A stretch of DNA of 64,000 nt, taken from the NCBI GenBank assembly GCA_030613245.1, contig JAUWMI010000011.1:1-64000 (forward strand). Reading direction: 5' to 3'. Made by a program: the position numbers and the translations under genes. Positions 43,229-52,090 of the stretch are shown in pieces. The first letter of the stretch is position 1. Each line of letters begins with the position of its first letter. The notes under the pieces were generated by a model, which ran no database searches, was not told the DNA's origin, and worked only from the letters and a program-made list of their open reading frames with translations. Source of the DNA: Candidatus Sumerlaeota bacterium. GTDB taxonomy: Bacteria; Sumerlaeota; Sumerlaeia; MWCT01; JAUWMI01.

Positions 43229-46200
43229 TCAATCTACAATACGGCCAGTTAAGAAAATCAGAAGCGTGGTCTTCTCAATTTTACTAAGATTACGCCCAAA
43301 GAACAATTTCCCTAAAAAGGGAAGATTACGAAGTATTGGAACACCGGAGGTGTATTCTCCTGAGCGCTCGCCTGCCCAGCCTCCCAGGACGATGGTCTGG
43401 CCATCACGGAGTCGCGCCGTGGTACTTATATCCTTGCGAATCAGCCCCAAGTCATACGTTCCCTGGTAAACGGCGAGTGGCCCGACCCCTGGATCTAATC
43501 CAGGGCGCTGTATAGACGTCAGTGCACCCAAGTTATGATCAAAATCATAGATCTCCGCATCAATGTCTAACATAATAGAGCCCAATTGCGTGATCGTTGG
43601 ACTTACGCTTAAATCCACCTGATCAATCCGTGCGATGCCAGCACCGGCAATAAAGTTCCCCTGCGCATCTACCAAAGGAAGACCCAACTGCCGGTCTATC
43701 TCAAAATCCGCTGTCTCGCCATTGAGCACGAGAATATTGGGGCTACTTACTATGTTGATGATCCCTTCTGCCTCAAGCAGCCGCAACTGATAGTTAACCG
43801 GGGATTCCCCACCTCCAATAATCCAGTTGAAGATCGTTGTTCCTTTTAGTAGGTTCGCCTCCCGAGTACTCTCAACACCCGGCTCAAACTCCGAGCGAAA
43901 CTCGTCCATATCCTGGGCAAATCGCATATTGAACAAACTGGAATCTAGATCAACCCCTTTCCCCAGATTCAATATGGTAAATTCCGAACTGTACTCCTTG
44001 GCGCGGCTCTCGATGACCTCGACAAAACGGACTTCAATAGAGACCTGAAGCACAGGTATATCCAGCCTCTCGATCCACTCAGCCACCTCAGCAAATTGCG
44101 CAGGATCTTCGTAGCGAATGAGCAGCGCATTCAAGGTCTCTATTTCATCAACGCTCAATGCTTCTGCTGCCGCTTCCTCCTCCGGCGTCGGTGTGGGGGT
44201 TGCTTCAGGGGCCTGAACCTGCCCAGGAGGTGGCAGGTAACGAATTTCAAGCTTAGCCCGCCCTTCACCCGGTGTGCCGGAGGGCCTGATATCCGGCGCG
44301 CTGATCTCATAATCATCAATGAACTCTGAGCGGAACTCTTCAATGGTCATGTCCTGGCTGGTTGTTGGGGTATTGACCACAAGCTCCACGCTGTCGTCCA
44401 GATCATCGTTGATGTTATTCTCATTGACCCGCACTACTCGCAAACGCAGATCGCGAAATTCCAGCACATCTTCCACGCGCACTGATTTCGTTATACTGAT
44501 CCCCCGCTCTGCTACTGTATCAGCCGCCTCAAGCCCGAGCACCTGGCGCAACTGATCTGCCAGGTCCGTAGCCTTCACATGCTTGAGAAAAATAATCTCC
44601 GACTTTCTGCGCTTTTCAATCATGGGCAAGCTGGCCAGAAACTTACTCACAGCTTTCAGATTGTCGGGATAATCTGTAACGGTCAACTGCATGGTAGAGC
44701 GATCGTACCAGAGCCGGCGACCCTCCTGTCGTGCAGCGCTACGCCCGGTCTTGGCATACAGCATTGTCTCAATCACTTCAACAACATAGTCACCAAACTG
44801 CTGTACCTGCTCAGGATTCTTCTCTATCCACGCAGGAGCAACATTATACGTTTCCACGCGAATCTTGTCCTCGCGCAACTTCGCGATGAATGTCTTCTCT
44901 TCCAACAATTCCTCGATTTTCTTAATATTTTCCGGCGTGTCTTTTACGATGAGCTCGCCCTCGCTGATGAGCAACTTGCGTTCCTTGCTGTATGGTGCAC
45001 GGCTCTCTGCCTGTAACATACCCTCAATCAGGGCCTTGATCTTCGGCCCGAGCTCCGGACGGATAGTGTAGCTCCGGTAGATCAGCGATGGAGGCATCTC
45101 GTATTTGAGATCCTTTAGCAAGGCGTCCAGCCGCTCAATGTTGGACTTCGAATCCGTGCTGATCAAAAGCGCTTCGCGCTCATCCAGCCTCAATTCAACT
45201 CCCTTTACTTTTGGTGTCGCATCTGGAGGCCACAAAATCCTCTGGAGAAACTTCGTCTCCATCATTGCCCTGACTTTGGTAATCTCTTCGGGCGTTAATG
45301 AAAACACCTTCATCTGTAAATGCATCGTGACGGTGATGATGTCCGTTCCAGGCTTACGAGACCATTTTAGCCCAATTTCAAGCAAAATCGTGTCGAGGAT
45401 TTCTCGCAACTGAATATCGTCGAATTTGGCGAAGACACTTGCCTCTACACCCTCTGCCACGTAAAAGTTAATCCCGGTTGCTAGCGAAAGTGTTCGCAGG
45501 AACTCCTTCAAATCGGTGGTTTCGGTAGTGGAGATCGTTACCGGCATGTCGAGTTTTTTCTGCGCGGCTTTTTCTTTGGCCTGAAAGTCCTCCGCCTCTT
45601 TACTACGCGCCAGGAAGCGCTCGTATTCATCCCGGGTTTGCTCAAGATAAGTTTGTGCCCCGAGGTGATCAGGATTGGCTGCTAGTGCCTCCCGCCACTT
45701 CGCAACAGCAGTCTCAATGTCCGTACCCTCATAGGCAGCCAGGCCTTCTTTAAAAAGCTCTTCAGCCCGTTCGCCCCGATGCTTCATCTCTTCCTTATCT
45801 GCAACCATCCTTTGCTCTTCGATTCTTGTGTTGCAAAGCCGAATATGGCGGGCGGCTTTGGCATTTTTCGGATCGTATTGTAAGACCTCTTGAAATTTCT
45901 CGAGTGCCAGATTATATGCCCCTTCCTTATATAACCGTTCCCCATCCGCCAGCTTGTTGCGGATCAGCAGGAGATGCCGCTCCGCTTTCGTCGCTGCTAC
46001 CTGAGCCAGCAGATCCTTTGCCGTCTTGTTCTCCGGATAAACCCCCACCGCTTGCTCCAGCTTGGCCTGTGCCTCATCGTATTTCCCTGCGTCCAGCAGC
46101 TCCTTGGCCTCTTCGGTCAGATGCTGCGACGTTAACATAGCCTCTTCCTTGCGGCGTTGCTCTGCGCGCTTTCTCTCCTCTTCTTCGCGAATCTGCGCCA

Positions 46201-49036
46201 GTGCCACTTCTGTACGCCCCTTGTAAACAACAGCCTCCGAGTAGAGTGGCTCAAGAGCCAGAGCATTATCGAAACGCTCAAGCGCCTCCTCGTATTTCTT
46301 CTTATCAAATAGGGCTATTCCCTGGGCCGTGAGTTGTTTTGCTTGTTCCAGGCTTGCTTTTTCTAGTTCCTCAATTTCTTTCTGCTTGGCCTCTTCTTCC
46401 GCTTTAGCCTTCTCAAGTGACGCTTTCTCAACTTCTGCCTTTTTCCTTTCCTCTTTAGCCTTTGCCTCCTCAGCCTTCGCTAAACTCTTACGGGCATTCT
46501 GAACACCGGTCAGGGCTTTGGCGTTTGCCGCATCCAGTTTCAAAACCGCTTCGAATTCTGCAATAGCATCTGCATAGCTCTTTTCGCCAAGGAGTGCCTC
46601 AGCCTTATTGATATGGACAGCGATTTCTTTCTGCTTGGCCTCTTCTTCCGCCTTAGCCTTCTCAAGTGCCGCTTTCTCAGCTTCTGTCTTTTCCCTTTTC
46701 TCTTCCTCTTTAGCCTTTGCTTCTTCAGCCTTCGCCAAACTCTCGCTGGCGTCCTGAATACCAGCCAGAGCATCGGCAAGGGCTTTATTTTTCGGGTCCA
46801 GTTTCAAAATCGCTTCGAATTCTGCAATAGCCTCCTCATAGCTCTTTTGCCCAAGCAGGTCTTCAGCCTTTCTGAGATGGGCAGCGATCTTTTCTTTCTT
46901 TTCCTTCTGTTCGCGCTCCTGCAACAGCCGTTCCTGCTCTCGTGCCTCCGCCTGCTCGGCCTTGGCAAGAAATGCATTGGCGTCTACATTAGCCGGGGCA
47001 AGCTTTAACGCCTCTTTGGCTTCGGCAATCGCCTCCCGGAACTTATTCCGAGCAAGCAGATTCTCGGCTGCCTTAAGCTGAGAAGCAATGGCTGCCTCAT
47101 GTTCTCTCTTCTTACGCGCTTCAGCTTCGGCGCGACGTTTTTCTTCTTCTGGCAACCTGACTGCGGCCTGCTGGGCTGCTAATGCCTCCTGGGCAATTGC
47201 CAACTGCGCTGTTGCCCTTGTGTTTTCGGCACCCAGCTCTAATGCTTCCTTATACTTCTTTATCGCCCGTTCAAACTTGTCCTCCTGGAAGAGCCCATCG
47301 CCTTCCGCTATCAGTGCTCCCGCACGCTCGCGCTGCTTGGCCTCCTGTTCGGCACGTTTCTGCTCGTCTTTGGTAGCCCGCGCCTCAGCTTTCGCCAAAC
47401 TCTTATGGGCATTCTGAACACCAGCAAGCGCCTTTGCATTTGCTGCATCCAGTTTCAAAACCGCTTCGAATTCTGCAATAGCATCTGCATAGCCATTTTG
47501 CTTAAGGAGCTCTTTGGCCTTTCTGAGATGTGCGGCGATCTTTTCCTGCTTCTCTTCCTGTTCGCGCTCCTGCAACAGCAGCTCCTGCTCTCGTGCCTCT
47601 GCTTGTTCTGCTCTGGTAAGAAATGTATTGACATCTACATTAGCCGGGTCGAGGTTCAACGCCTCTTTGGCTTCGGCAATGGCTTCCCGGAACTTATTCC
47701 GAGCAAGCAGCTTCTCGGCTGCCTTAAGCTGAGAAGCAACGGCTGCGTTACGTTCTCTCTTCTTACGCGCTTCAGCTTCGGCGCGACGTTTTTCTTCTTC
47801 TGGCAACCTGACTGCGGCCTGCTGGGTTGCTAATGCCTCCTGGGCAATTGCCAACTGCGCTGTTGCCCTTGTATTTTCGGCATCAAGCTCTAATGCTTCC
47901 TTATACTTCTTTATCGCCTTTTCAAACTTGTCTGCCTGGAAAAGCCTATCGCCTTCCGCTATCAGTGCTGCCGCACGCTCGCGCTGCTTGGCCTCCTGTT
48001 CGGCACGTTCCTTGTCTTTCTTGGCAGCTTTTGCCGCAGTCTTTGCCGCAGTTTTTGCCTGGGCAATAGCCTGTTTGGCTTCCTGATTATTCTTGTCGAT
48101 GGAGAGAATCCTCTCGTACTCCGCAATGGCGCTCTTGAACTCTTGATTTGCCTGGAGCGCATTACCCCGCGCCAGCAAATTCGCAATTAACGCCTGCTGC
48201 GCTTCTTGCTGCTCACGCTTGCGTTCAGCTTCCAGACGCTCCGTTTCGGCAACTCGTGCTGCTTCCAGTTCCGCATTTATCTTCTTCTCCAGCGCGCGCG
48301 CCTGCCTGTTCCTGGGCTCTAGCTCAAACACCTGTCGCACCTCAGCCTTCGCCATAGCAAGCTGTGATTGCTTCAAATACGCCTCGGCTTTGTCTAAGTG
48401 GGAGGCAATTGCCTTGCGCTCTTCCTCTGCTGCCTTTTCTTTTGCCTCCTTAAGCACTAGGGACGGAGATGGAGTGACAGCAACAGGTGTCTCGCTTGTG
48501 GCAAGACGGTCTTTGATTCGCTTCAAGTATTTCTTTGCAGCGCGATAATCACCTGTAATAATCCAGATTTGTTCAAATACGTTCTTAGCTTCCTCATAGG
48601 CTTTGTCGCGATACAATTGTTGGGCTTCTTTGTACTTCTCCTTGACGTATTCGTCGCGCTCGGCTCCAAGAGGAATCTCCGCCAACAATGCCTTCTGTTG
48701 TGCCTGGCGCAACTTACACTCCTCGATTAACTGCTGAATCTTCACATTAGGCTTGTCCAAACGGAGGGCGCGTTCGTAGTTGATCAACGCGAATGTAAAT
48801 TCGGCATTGTCATAATACTCTTTCGCCTTCTTCAAATACTCAGCCACCTCCGCGGCTTTGCGCTGTTCAATCAACGTATCGAACGATTCATCCACCTGGG
48901 CAATCTGCTTAAGCTCCGGAGAAGAAGCAGGATCGTTCGTTGGGCTATCATCAGCAGCAATCAGCAGAGAAATGCCAAAAAAGACAATAGAAATTAGTAC
49001 CAGAACCTGTTTTTTCCCTGGCGTGCAACGCTTCAT
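43229..49036 (-). CDS. Giant TPR-secretin (PilQ/GspD-like outer-membrane channel)
   Basis: ~1,935 residues from the ATG at 49036 (an in-frame TTG at 49045 is better spaced from AAAGGAGT). Signal peptide VLVLISIVFFGISLLIAA. Residues ~40-1160 are TPR units separated by charged KAEEE-type coiled coil, e.g. SYADAIAEFEAVLKLDAANA. Residues ~1164-1650 hold STN/N0- and N1-like domains (TTDLKEFLRTLSLATGINFY) and a Pro/Glu linker. Residues ~1660-1935 are the secretin core: VSIEVRFVEVIESRAKEYS, SSPNILVLNGETADF, GVPILRNLPFLGKLFFGRN. Typical PilQ/GspD has 600-750 residues, so this is nearly three times longer. It probably forms the outer-membrane pore of the pilus/secretion system encoded with PilMN. Confidence 0.92.
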   Translation of the reverse strand: MKRCTPGKKQVLVLISIVFFGISLLIAADDSPTNDPASSPELKQIAQVDESFDTLIEQRKAAEVAEYLKKAKEYYDNAEFTFALINYERALRLDKPNVKIQQLIEECKLRQAQQKALLAEIPLGAERDEYVKEKYKEAQQLYRDKAYEEAKNVFEQIWIITGDYRAAKKYLKRIKDRLATSETPVAVTPSPSLVLKEAKEKAAEEERKAIASHLDKAEAYLKQSQLAMAKAEVRQVFELEPRNRQARALEKKINAELEAARVAETERLEAERKREQQEAQQALIANLLARGNALQANQEFKSAIAEYERILSIDKNNQEAKQAIAQAKTAAKTAAKAAKKDKERAEQEAKQRERAAALIAEGDRLFQADKFEKAIKKYKEALELDAENTRATAQLAIAQEALATQQAAVRLPEEEKRRAEAEARKKRERNAAVASQLKAAEKLLARNKFREAIAEAKEALNLDPANVDVNTFLTRAEQAEAREQELLLQEREQEEKQEKIAAHLRKAKELLKQNGYADAIAEFEAVLKLDAANAKALAGVQNAHKSLAKAEARATKDEQKRAEQEAKQRERAGALIAEGDGLFQEDKFERAIKKYKEALELGAENTRATAQLAIAQEALAAQQAAVRLPEEEKRRAEAEARKKREHEAAIASQLKAAENLLARNKFREAIAEAKEALKLAPANVDANAFLAKAEQAEAREQERLLQEREQKEKKEKIAAHLRKAEDLLGQKSYEEAIAEFEAILKLDPKNKALADALAGIQDASESLAKAEEAKAKEEEKREKTEAEKAALEKAKAEEEAKQKEIAVHINKAEALLGEKSYADAIAEFEAVLKLDAANAKALTGVQNARKSLAKAEEAKAKEERKKAEVEKASLEKAKAEEEAKQKEIEELEKASLEQAKQLTAQGIALFDKKKYEEALERFDNALALEPLYSEAVVYKGRTEVALAQIREEEERKRAEQRRKEEAMLTSQHLTEEAKELLDAGKYDEAQAKLEQAVGVYPENKTAKDLLAQVAATKAERHLLLIRNKLADGERLYKEGAYNLALEKFQEVLQYDPKNAKAARHIRLCNTRIEEQRMVADKEEMKHRGERAEELFKEGLAAYEGTDIETAVAKWREALAANPDHLGAQTYLEQTRDEYERFLARSKEAEDFQAKEKAAQKKLDMPVTISTTETTDLKEFLRTLSLATGINFYVAEGVEASVFAKFDDIQLREILDTILLEIGLKWSRKPGTDIITVTMHLQMKVFSLTPEEITKVRAMMETKFLQRILWPPDATPKVKGVELRLDEREALLISTDSKSNIERLDALLKDLKYEMPPSLIYRSYTIRPELGPKIKALIEGMLQAESRAPYSKERKLLISEGELIVKDTPENIKKIEELLEEKTFIAKLREDKIRVETYNVAPAWIEKNPEQVQQFGDYVVEVIETMLYAKTGRSAARQEGRRLWYDRSTMQLTVTDYPDNLKAVSKFLASLPMIEKRRKSEIIFLKHVKATDLADQLRQVLGLEAADTVAERGISITKSVRVEDVLEFRDLRLRVVRVNENNINDDLDDSVELVVNTPTTSQDMTIEEFRSEFIDDYEISAPDIRPSGTPGEGRAKLEIRYLPPPGQVQAPEATPTPTPEEEAAAEALSVDEIETLNALLIRYEDPAQFAEVAEWIERLDIPVLQVSIEVRFVEVIESRAKEYSSEFTILNLGKGVDLDSSLFNMRFAQDMDEFRSEFEPGVESTREANLLKGTTIFNWIIGGGESPVNYQLRLLEAEGIINIVSSPNILVLNGETADFEIDRQLGLPLVDAQGNFIAGAGIARIDQVDLSVSPTITQLGSIMLDIDAEIYDFDHNLGALTSIQRPGLDPGVGPLAVYQGTYDLGLIRKDISTTARLRDGQTIVLGGWAGERSGEYTSGVPILRNLPFLGKLFFGRNLSKIEKTTLLIFLTGRIVD
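46706..48007 (-). repeat. Tandem 651-bp duplication within the secretin gene
   Basis: Two consecutive units of about 651 bp (217 codons), roughly 47357-48007 and 46706-47356, are nearly identical at DNA level over most of their length. Both encode RAEQEAKQRERA, LIAEGD, KYKEALEL, LPEEEKRRAEAEARKKRE and NKFREAIAEAKEAL in the same order. The downstream part (45.9-46.7 kb) contains shorter imperfect copies of the same TPR and coiled-coil modules. Confidence 0.8.
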
Positions 49037-49223
49037 GATCACCAACTTTCGCACTCCTTTTAGCCACGGATGAGGTACATCATAAAAACGCATGCGATAC
49101 TAACAGTGTGCAGACCCATGTCAAGCAAAATAAAGCCTAAAACCTGTTTGCGATGATGGGAAACTTGCCTATTTTCAGCCGCCTCCAGCCATCAAACTGA
49201 GCCGGAAACTTCCCGGCACTCGC

Positions 49224-49709
49224 TTAGGATGAAGGAGGTGACGAGGTACTCAATTGCTCATCAATTTTCTTTAATAAATCTTGCGAATTGATATGCGCAG
49301 GCCAAACTGTTAAGATATCTTTGAGGATTCCACGGGCTTCCTCATATTTGGCGTCATTGTATAGTTGCTGTGCCTGGGTAAACTTCTGATTCATCTCTTT
49401 AAGAATAATCTCGTGATCCCGCACCGTTTTATAATCGAACACATTGAACCTGCCCAGTGAAATGAAAGCTTCGTCCTTCTCCAGATCCGAGTGTTCATTA
49501 AATAGTTGGATAACTTTCTCATACTCGTTGTTTGGCAGGTATTCCTCCAAGGGTTCTTTCTTAGGACTCGGTGGCGGCTCTATGGTTACCGATTGCTCAT
49601 GCATGTAGGCATAGATAATCCCAACGAGAAACAGGAGGAAAACAATGACAATCACCTTATCTAGCTGGCCTCGCAGCTTGTTCTGAACCGCGAGAAACTG
49701 TCCATTCAT
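49224..49709 (-). CDS. Single-TM periplasmic TPR-like protein in the PilMN-secretin operon
   Basis: A 161-residue protein. A short cytoplasmic N-terminus is followed by one membrane helix (VIVIVFLLFLVGIIYAYM, residues ~20-38), a Pro-rich linker (PPPSPKKEP) and a periplasmic domain with two TPR-like helix pairs (NEYEKVIQLFNEHSDLEKD; QQLYNDAKYEEARGILKDIL). It lies between the PilM-PilN fusion and the secretin, where PilO/PilP normally are, and could bridge the inner-membrane platform to the secretin. It shows no sequence similarity to PilO or PilP that I can see, so that role is inferred from position and topology. Confidence 0.6.
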   Translation of the reverse strand: MNGQFLAVQNKLRGQLDKVIVIVFLLFLVGIIYAYMHEQSVTIEPPPSPKKEPLEEYLPNNEYEKVIQLFNEHSDLEKDEAFISLGRFNVFDYKTVRDHEIILKEMNQKFTQAQQLYNDAKYEEARGILKDILTVWPAHINSQDLLKKIDEQLSTSSPPSS

Positions 49710-49770
49710 CCCTGTGTTCCCTTCGACTTCTGAACGGCCCCTGGGCTTCGCGAACGACCGTCACAGCATC

Positions 49771-51663
49771 CTATCGTTCAACTTCAATTGGCACGGGTGT
49801 CGCTACAACAGGGCGACGCCGCGATACGGCAGCTGCCTCCTCTGGCGGCCTGACCCGCGAAACCTTATCGGAAAAATCCATCCTGATTTCAAATTGATTA
49901 ACGTTCTTTTTATAGCGCTCGTCGTAAACTTTCATAATGTGGAAAAGCTCGGGGCGCGAATCAAAGTTCACGAGCACATTCTGAAGGTTCTTTGTAAAAT
50001 CCGACGCCGACCGCTCATCTTCCGTTTTTCCAAGTATCCTCACATTTCCGTTGGCATCCATGATGATAAGATCAATCAGCACATCAGCAGGCTTCTGCTT
50101 CTGCATGGTCGCTAGAAATTCCAGCCAATAGTCACGATCAGCCAGCGAGTCCCCTAAATTTACAAACCTTTCTTTAAGCGTTTCGCGTTCCTTTCTTATA
50201 TCGTCAGTCTTCGTAGTTCCTAAGCCTTCCTTCCTGATAATTTCCCTAACTATGGTCTCCAGACGCTGGTACATTTCAATATAGCGATCACCAACCTGTG
50301 TGCTGACCCCAATCGTGACCAAGAGAAGCACCACGATCGCTGCAACCAGCACATTCTTCTTCTTAAATTCTCGCAGGGTCTTAAGATCAACAGGCAGAAA
50401 ATCAATACTGACATTCGCCAGGCCCAATCCCTGAAGACCCAGTCCAATCGCAATTAGAAACGGCGTCAATTTCTTTCCATCTTGCCCCATCACTGCGATT
50501 GAAGGATTCTTGGTCTGCTCGACAACTTCAACCGGCAAGCCTAGTTTCTCCTCGATGTAACTGTCAAGATTGGACAGCTGTGCTTGCCCTCCGCTCAGGT
50601 AAATCGCATCAATTGCCATGCCCTCAGGCTGAGAAATATAAAAATCTAACGACCGTCGTAACTCTGCAATCAAACGGTCAACGATAAACATCGTGGCTTC
50701 TGTGGCTTCCTGATTCACAGGCTCATGCTCCGTCCCTTCTTCTGCTTCCAGGGTACGCAGCATGACGTCCTGCTTCTTTACCCGCTCGGCCTCTTCAAAG
50801 CTCTCAATCCCAGACTTGTCCTGGATACACTTGGTGATTTCGTTCCCAGCCACTGGCACACTTCGAGTGAACCCAAGCGTAGGAGTCTTGCCTAACCGCG
50901 CAATGGAGAGATCCAGCATGCTCGCCCCGATATTGACGTATGCCTTAACCTCTTCGTAGGCAGATACGTCTTCCACAGGCTTTTCTTCTACTTCTTCTTT
51001 CTCCTCCTCGGGTTTTTCCTGCGGCCTTGGCTTTCTTTTCAAAAAGGGGAGCGAGAAACCACGCAGTAACTTCCCCACCTTGTCAACCTTCCCTTTTCCA
51101 GTAGTCTCAGCACCCCCTGAGACCTTATCGAACAAAGGGCCTTCATCAAATATATAGTAATTATACAGAGCAAGCGAGCTCACGCCAATACTGAGCGGCT
51201 TTAGCCCCGTTCTCCTAACCACCTCCATATAACTGTTTATGTGGTCTCGCTTGACCGCCACCATGAGGACAACGACTTCGTCCTCTTCGGCCTCGGAAAA
51301 AACTTGGTATTCCATGACAGTCTTATCAAGCGGAAAGGGAATCTGCTGGCGTGCTTCATAGGTAATTATGCGGGCCAATCGCTCGTCAGTAGTCTTGGGC
51401 AGCTTAACTCGACGCACAAATACCGACTGGCCGGGAATGCAGAACACCGCTTCTTTCGTTGTAATGCGGTTTGTTCTGAGAAGATCTCGGAGGACGCTTA
51501 GGGCTTTCTCGTTCCGCTCGCTTTCTGACACACGATGGGGAAGATTTAGCTCGGCACTTGCAAGATTCGTGATCTTGAGCTGGCCCTTCTCGTAAACAAG
51601 CTCTGCAACTTTAATCGTATTACAGCCGAGATCAACCCCTAGACATTTTCGTCTAGCCTGCAT
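49771..51663 (-). CDS. PilM-PilN fusion protein
   Basis: A 630-residue protein. Residues ~1-425 are PilM (actin-like ATPase): KCLGVDLGCNTIKVAELVY, VFCIPGQSVFVRRVKLP, EARQQIPFPLDKTVMEYQVF and IYLSGGQAQLSNLDSYIEEK. A highly charged insertion (~205-245, EKPEEEKEEVEEKPVED) interrupts it. Residues ~437-456 are a single membrane helix, and ~457-600 read like the PilN periplasmic coiled coil plus ferredoxin-like domain (PADVLIDLIIMDANGNVRIL). In most type IV pilus operons PilM binds the cytoplasmic tail of PilN as a separate subunit; here they are one chain. GGAGG ribosome binding site upstream. First gene of a three-gene operon. Confidence 0.88.
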   Translation of the reverse strand: MQARRKCLGVDLGCNTIKVAELVYEKGQLKITNLASAELNLPHRVSESERNEKALSVLRDLLRTNRITTKEAVFCIPGQSVFVRRVKLPKTTDERLARIITYEARQQIPFPLDKTVMEYQVFSEAEEDEVVVLMVAVKRDHINSYMEVVRRTGLKPLSIGVSSLALYNYYIFDEGPLFDKVSGGAETTGKGKVDKVGKLLRGFSLPFLKRKPRPQEKPEEEKEEVEEKPVEDVSAYEEVKAYVNIGASMLDLSIARLGKTPTLGFTRSVPVAGNEITKCIQDKSGIESFEEAERVKKQDVMLRTLEAEEGTEHEPVNQEATEATMFIVDRLIAELRRSLDFYISQPEGMAIDAIYLSGGQAQLSNLDSYIEEKLGLPVEVVEQTKNPSIAVMGQDGKKLTPFLIAIGLGLQGLGLANVSIDFLPVDLKTLREFKKKNVLVAAIVVLLLVTIGVSTQVGDRYIEMYQRLETIVREIIRKEGLGTTKTDDIRKERETLKERFVNLGDSLADRDYWLEFLATMQKQKPADVLIDLIIMDANGNVRILGKTEDERSASDFTKNLQNVLVNFDSRPELFHIMKVYDERYKKNVNQFEIRMDFSDKVSRVRPPEEAAAVSRRRPVVATPVPIEVER

Positions 51664-51785
51664 CTATCGCACCTGCCTCCTGCCACACCATAAGCCTCTG
51701 TTTGGCATTTCGCTTACCGAGGCGAAGCAAGACGCCGCTGAACACAACGTAGAGATTTATCTTAACCATTGAAACTCGGAGAAAA

Positions 51786-51812
51786 AATATAAACTGCCCG
51801 AATCAAAGTCAA
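51786..51812 (-). promoter_or_regulatory. Putative promoter of the PilMN-secretin operon
   Basis: On the minus strand TTGACT (positions 51812-51807) and TATATT (51791-51786) are 15 bp apart, about 125 bp upstream of the PilMN start. Both hexamers match sigma70 consensus at 5/6; the spacing is two bases short. Confidence 0.38.
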
Positions 51813-51944
51813 TCCTTTTTTGTGCTGAACCAACTGCATCTAGACGTTGTCCCGGGATTCACAGGTAAGCAAAAGATGCGAGGAGTGGGAATCTCTCGTT
51901 GCTGGACGAACGCACCACGCATGACCCTTTCCCCAATTTTGTTG

Positions 51945-51974
51945 TTGCAAATACGCCCGATATTTCCATATAAG
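51945..51974 (+). promoter_or_regulatory. Putative promoter of the GH172-like gene
   Basis: TTGCAA (51945-51950) and TATAAG (51969-51974) lie 18 bp apart, about 117 bp before the chosen start of the DUF2961 gene. They match the sigma70 hexamers at 4/6 and 5/6. The 427-bp divergent gap (51664-52090) holds no other feature that I can support. Confidence 0.28.
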
Positions 51975-52090
51975 CTTTAAAAAGAGTACTTTGGCCGCGC
52001 TCTACAAATCGCCCGAGTCGTGAAACACTTTTCTGCACACACTGTTTCGGGGCCATGCACACCGAGTATAATTGTACATTGGAAAGGGTA

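Noticed and set aside
44096-48548. Many plus-strand open frames of 60-145 codons opposite the secretin gene
   Set aside because: They are antisense shadows of a GC-rich, repetitive coding sequence (Ala/Glu/Lys codons), with no ribosome binding sites or family features.
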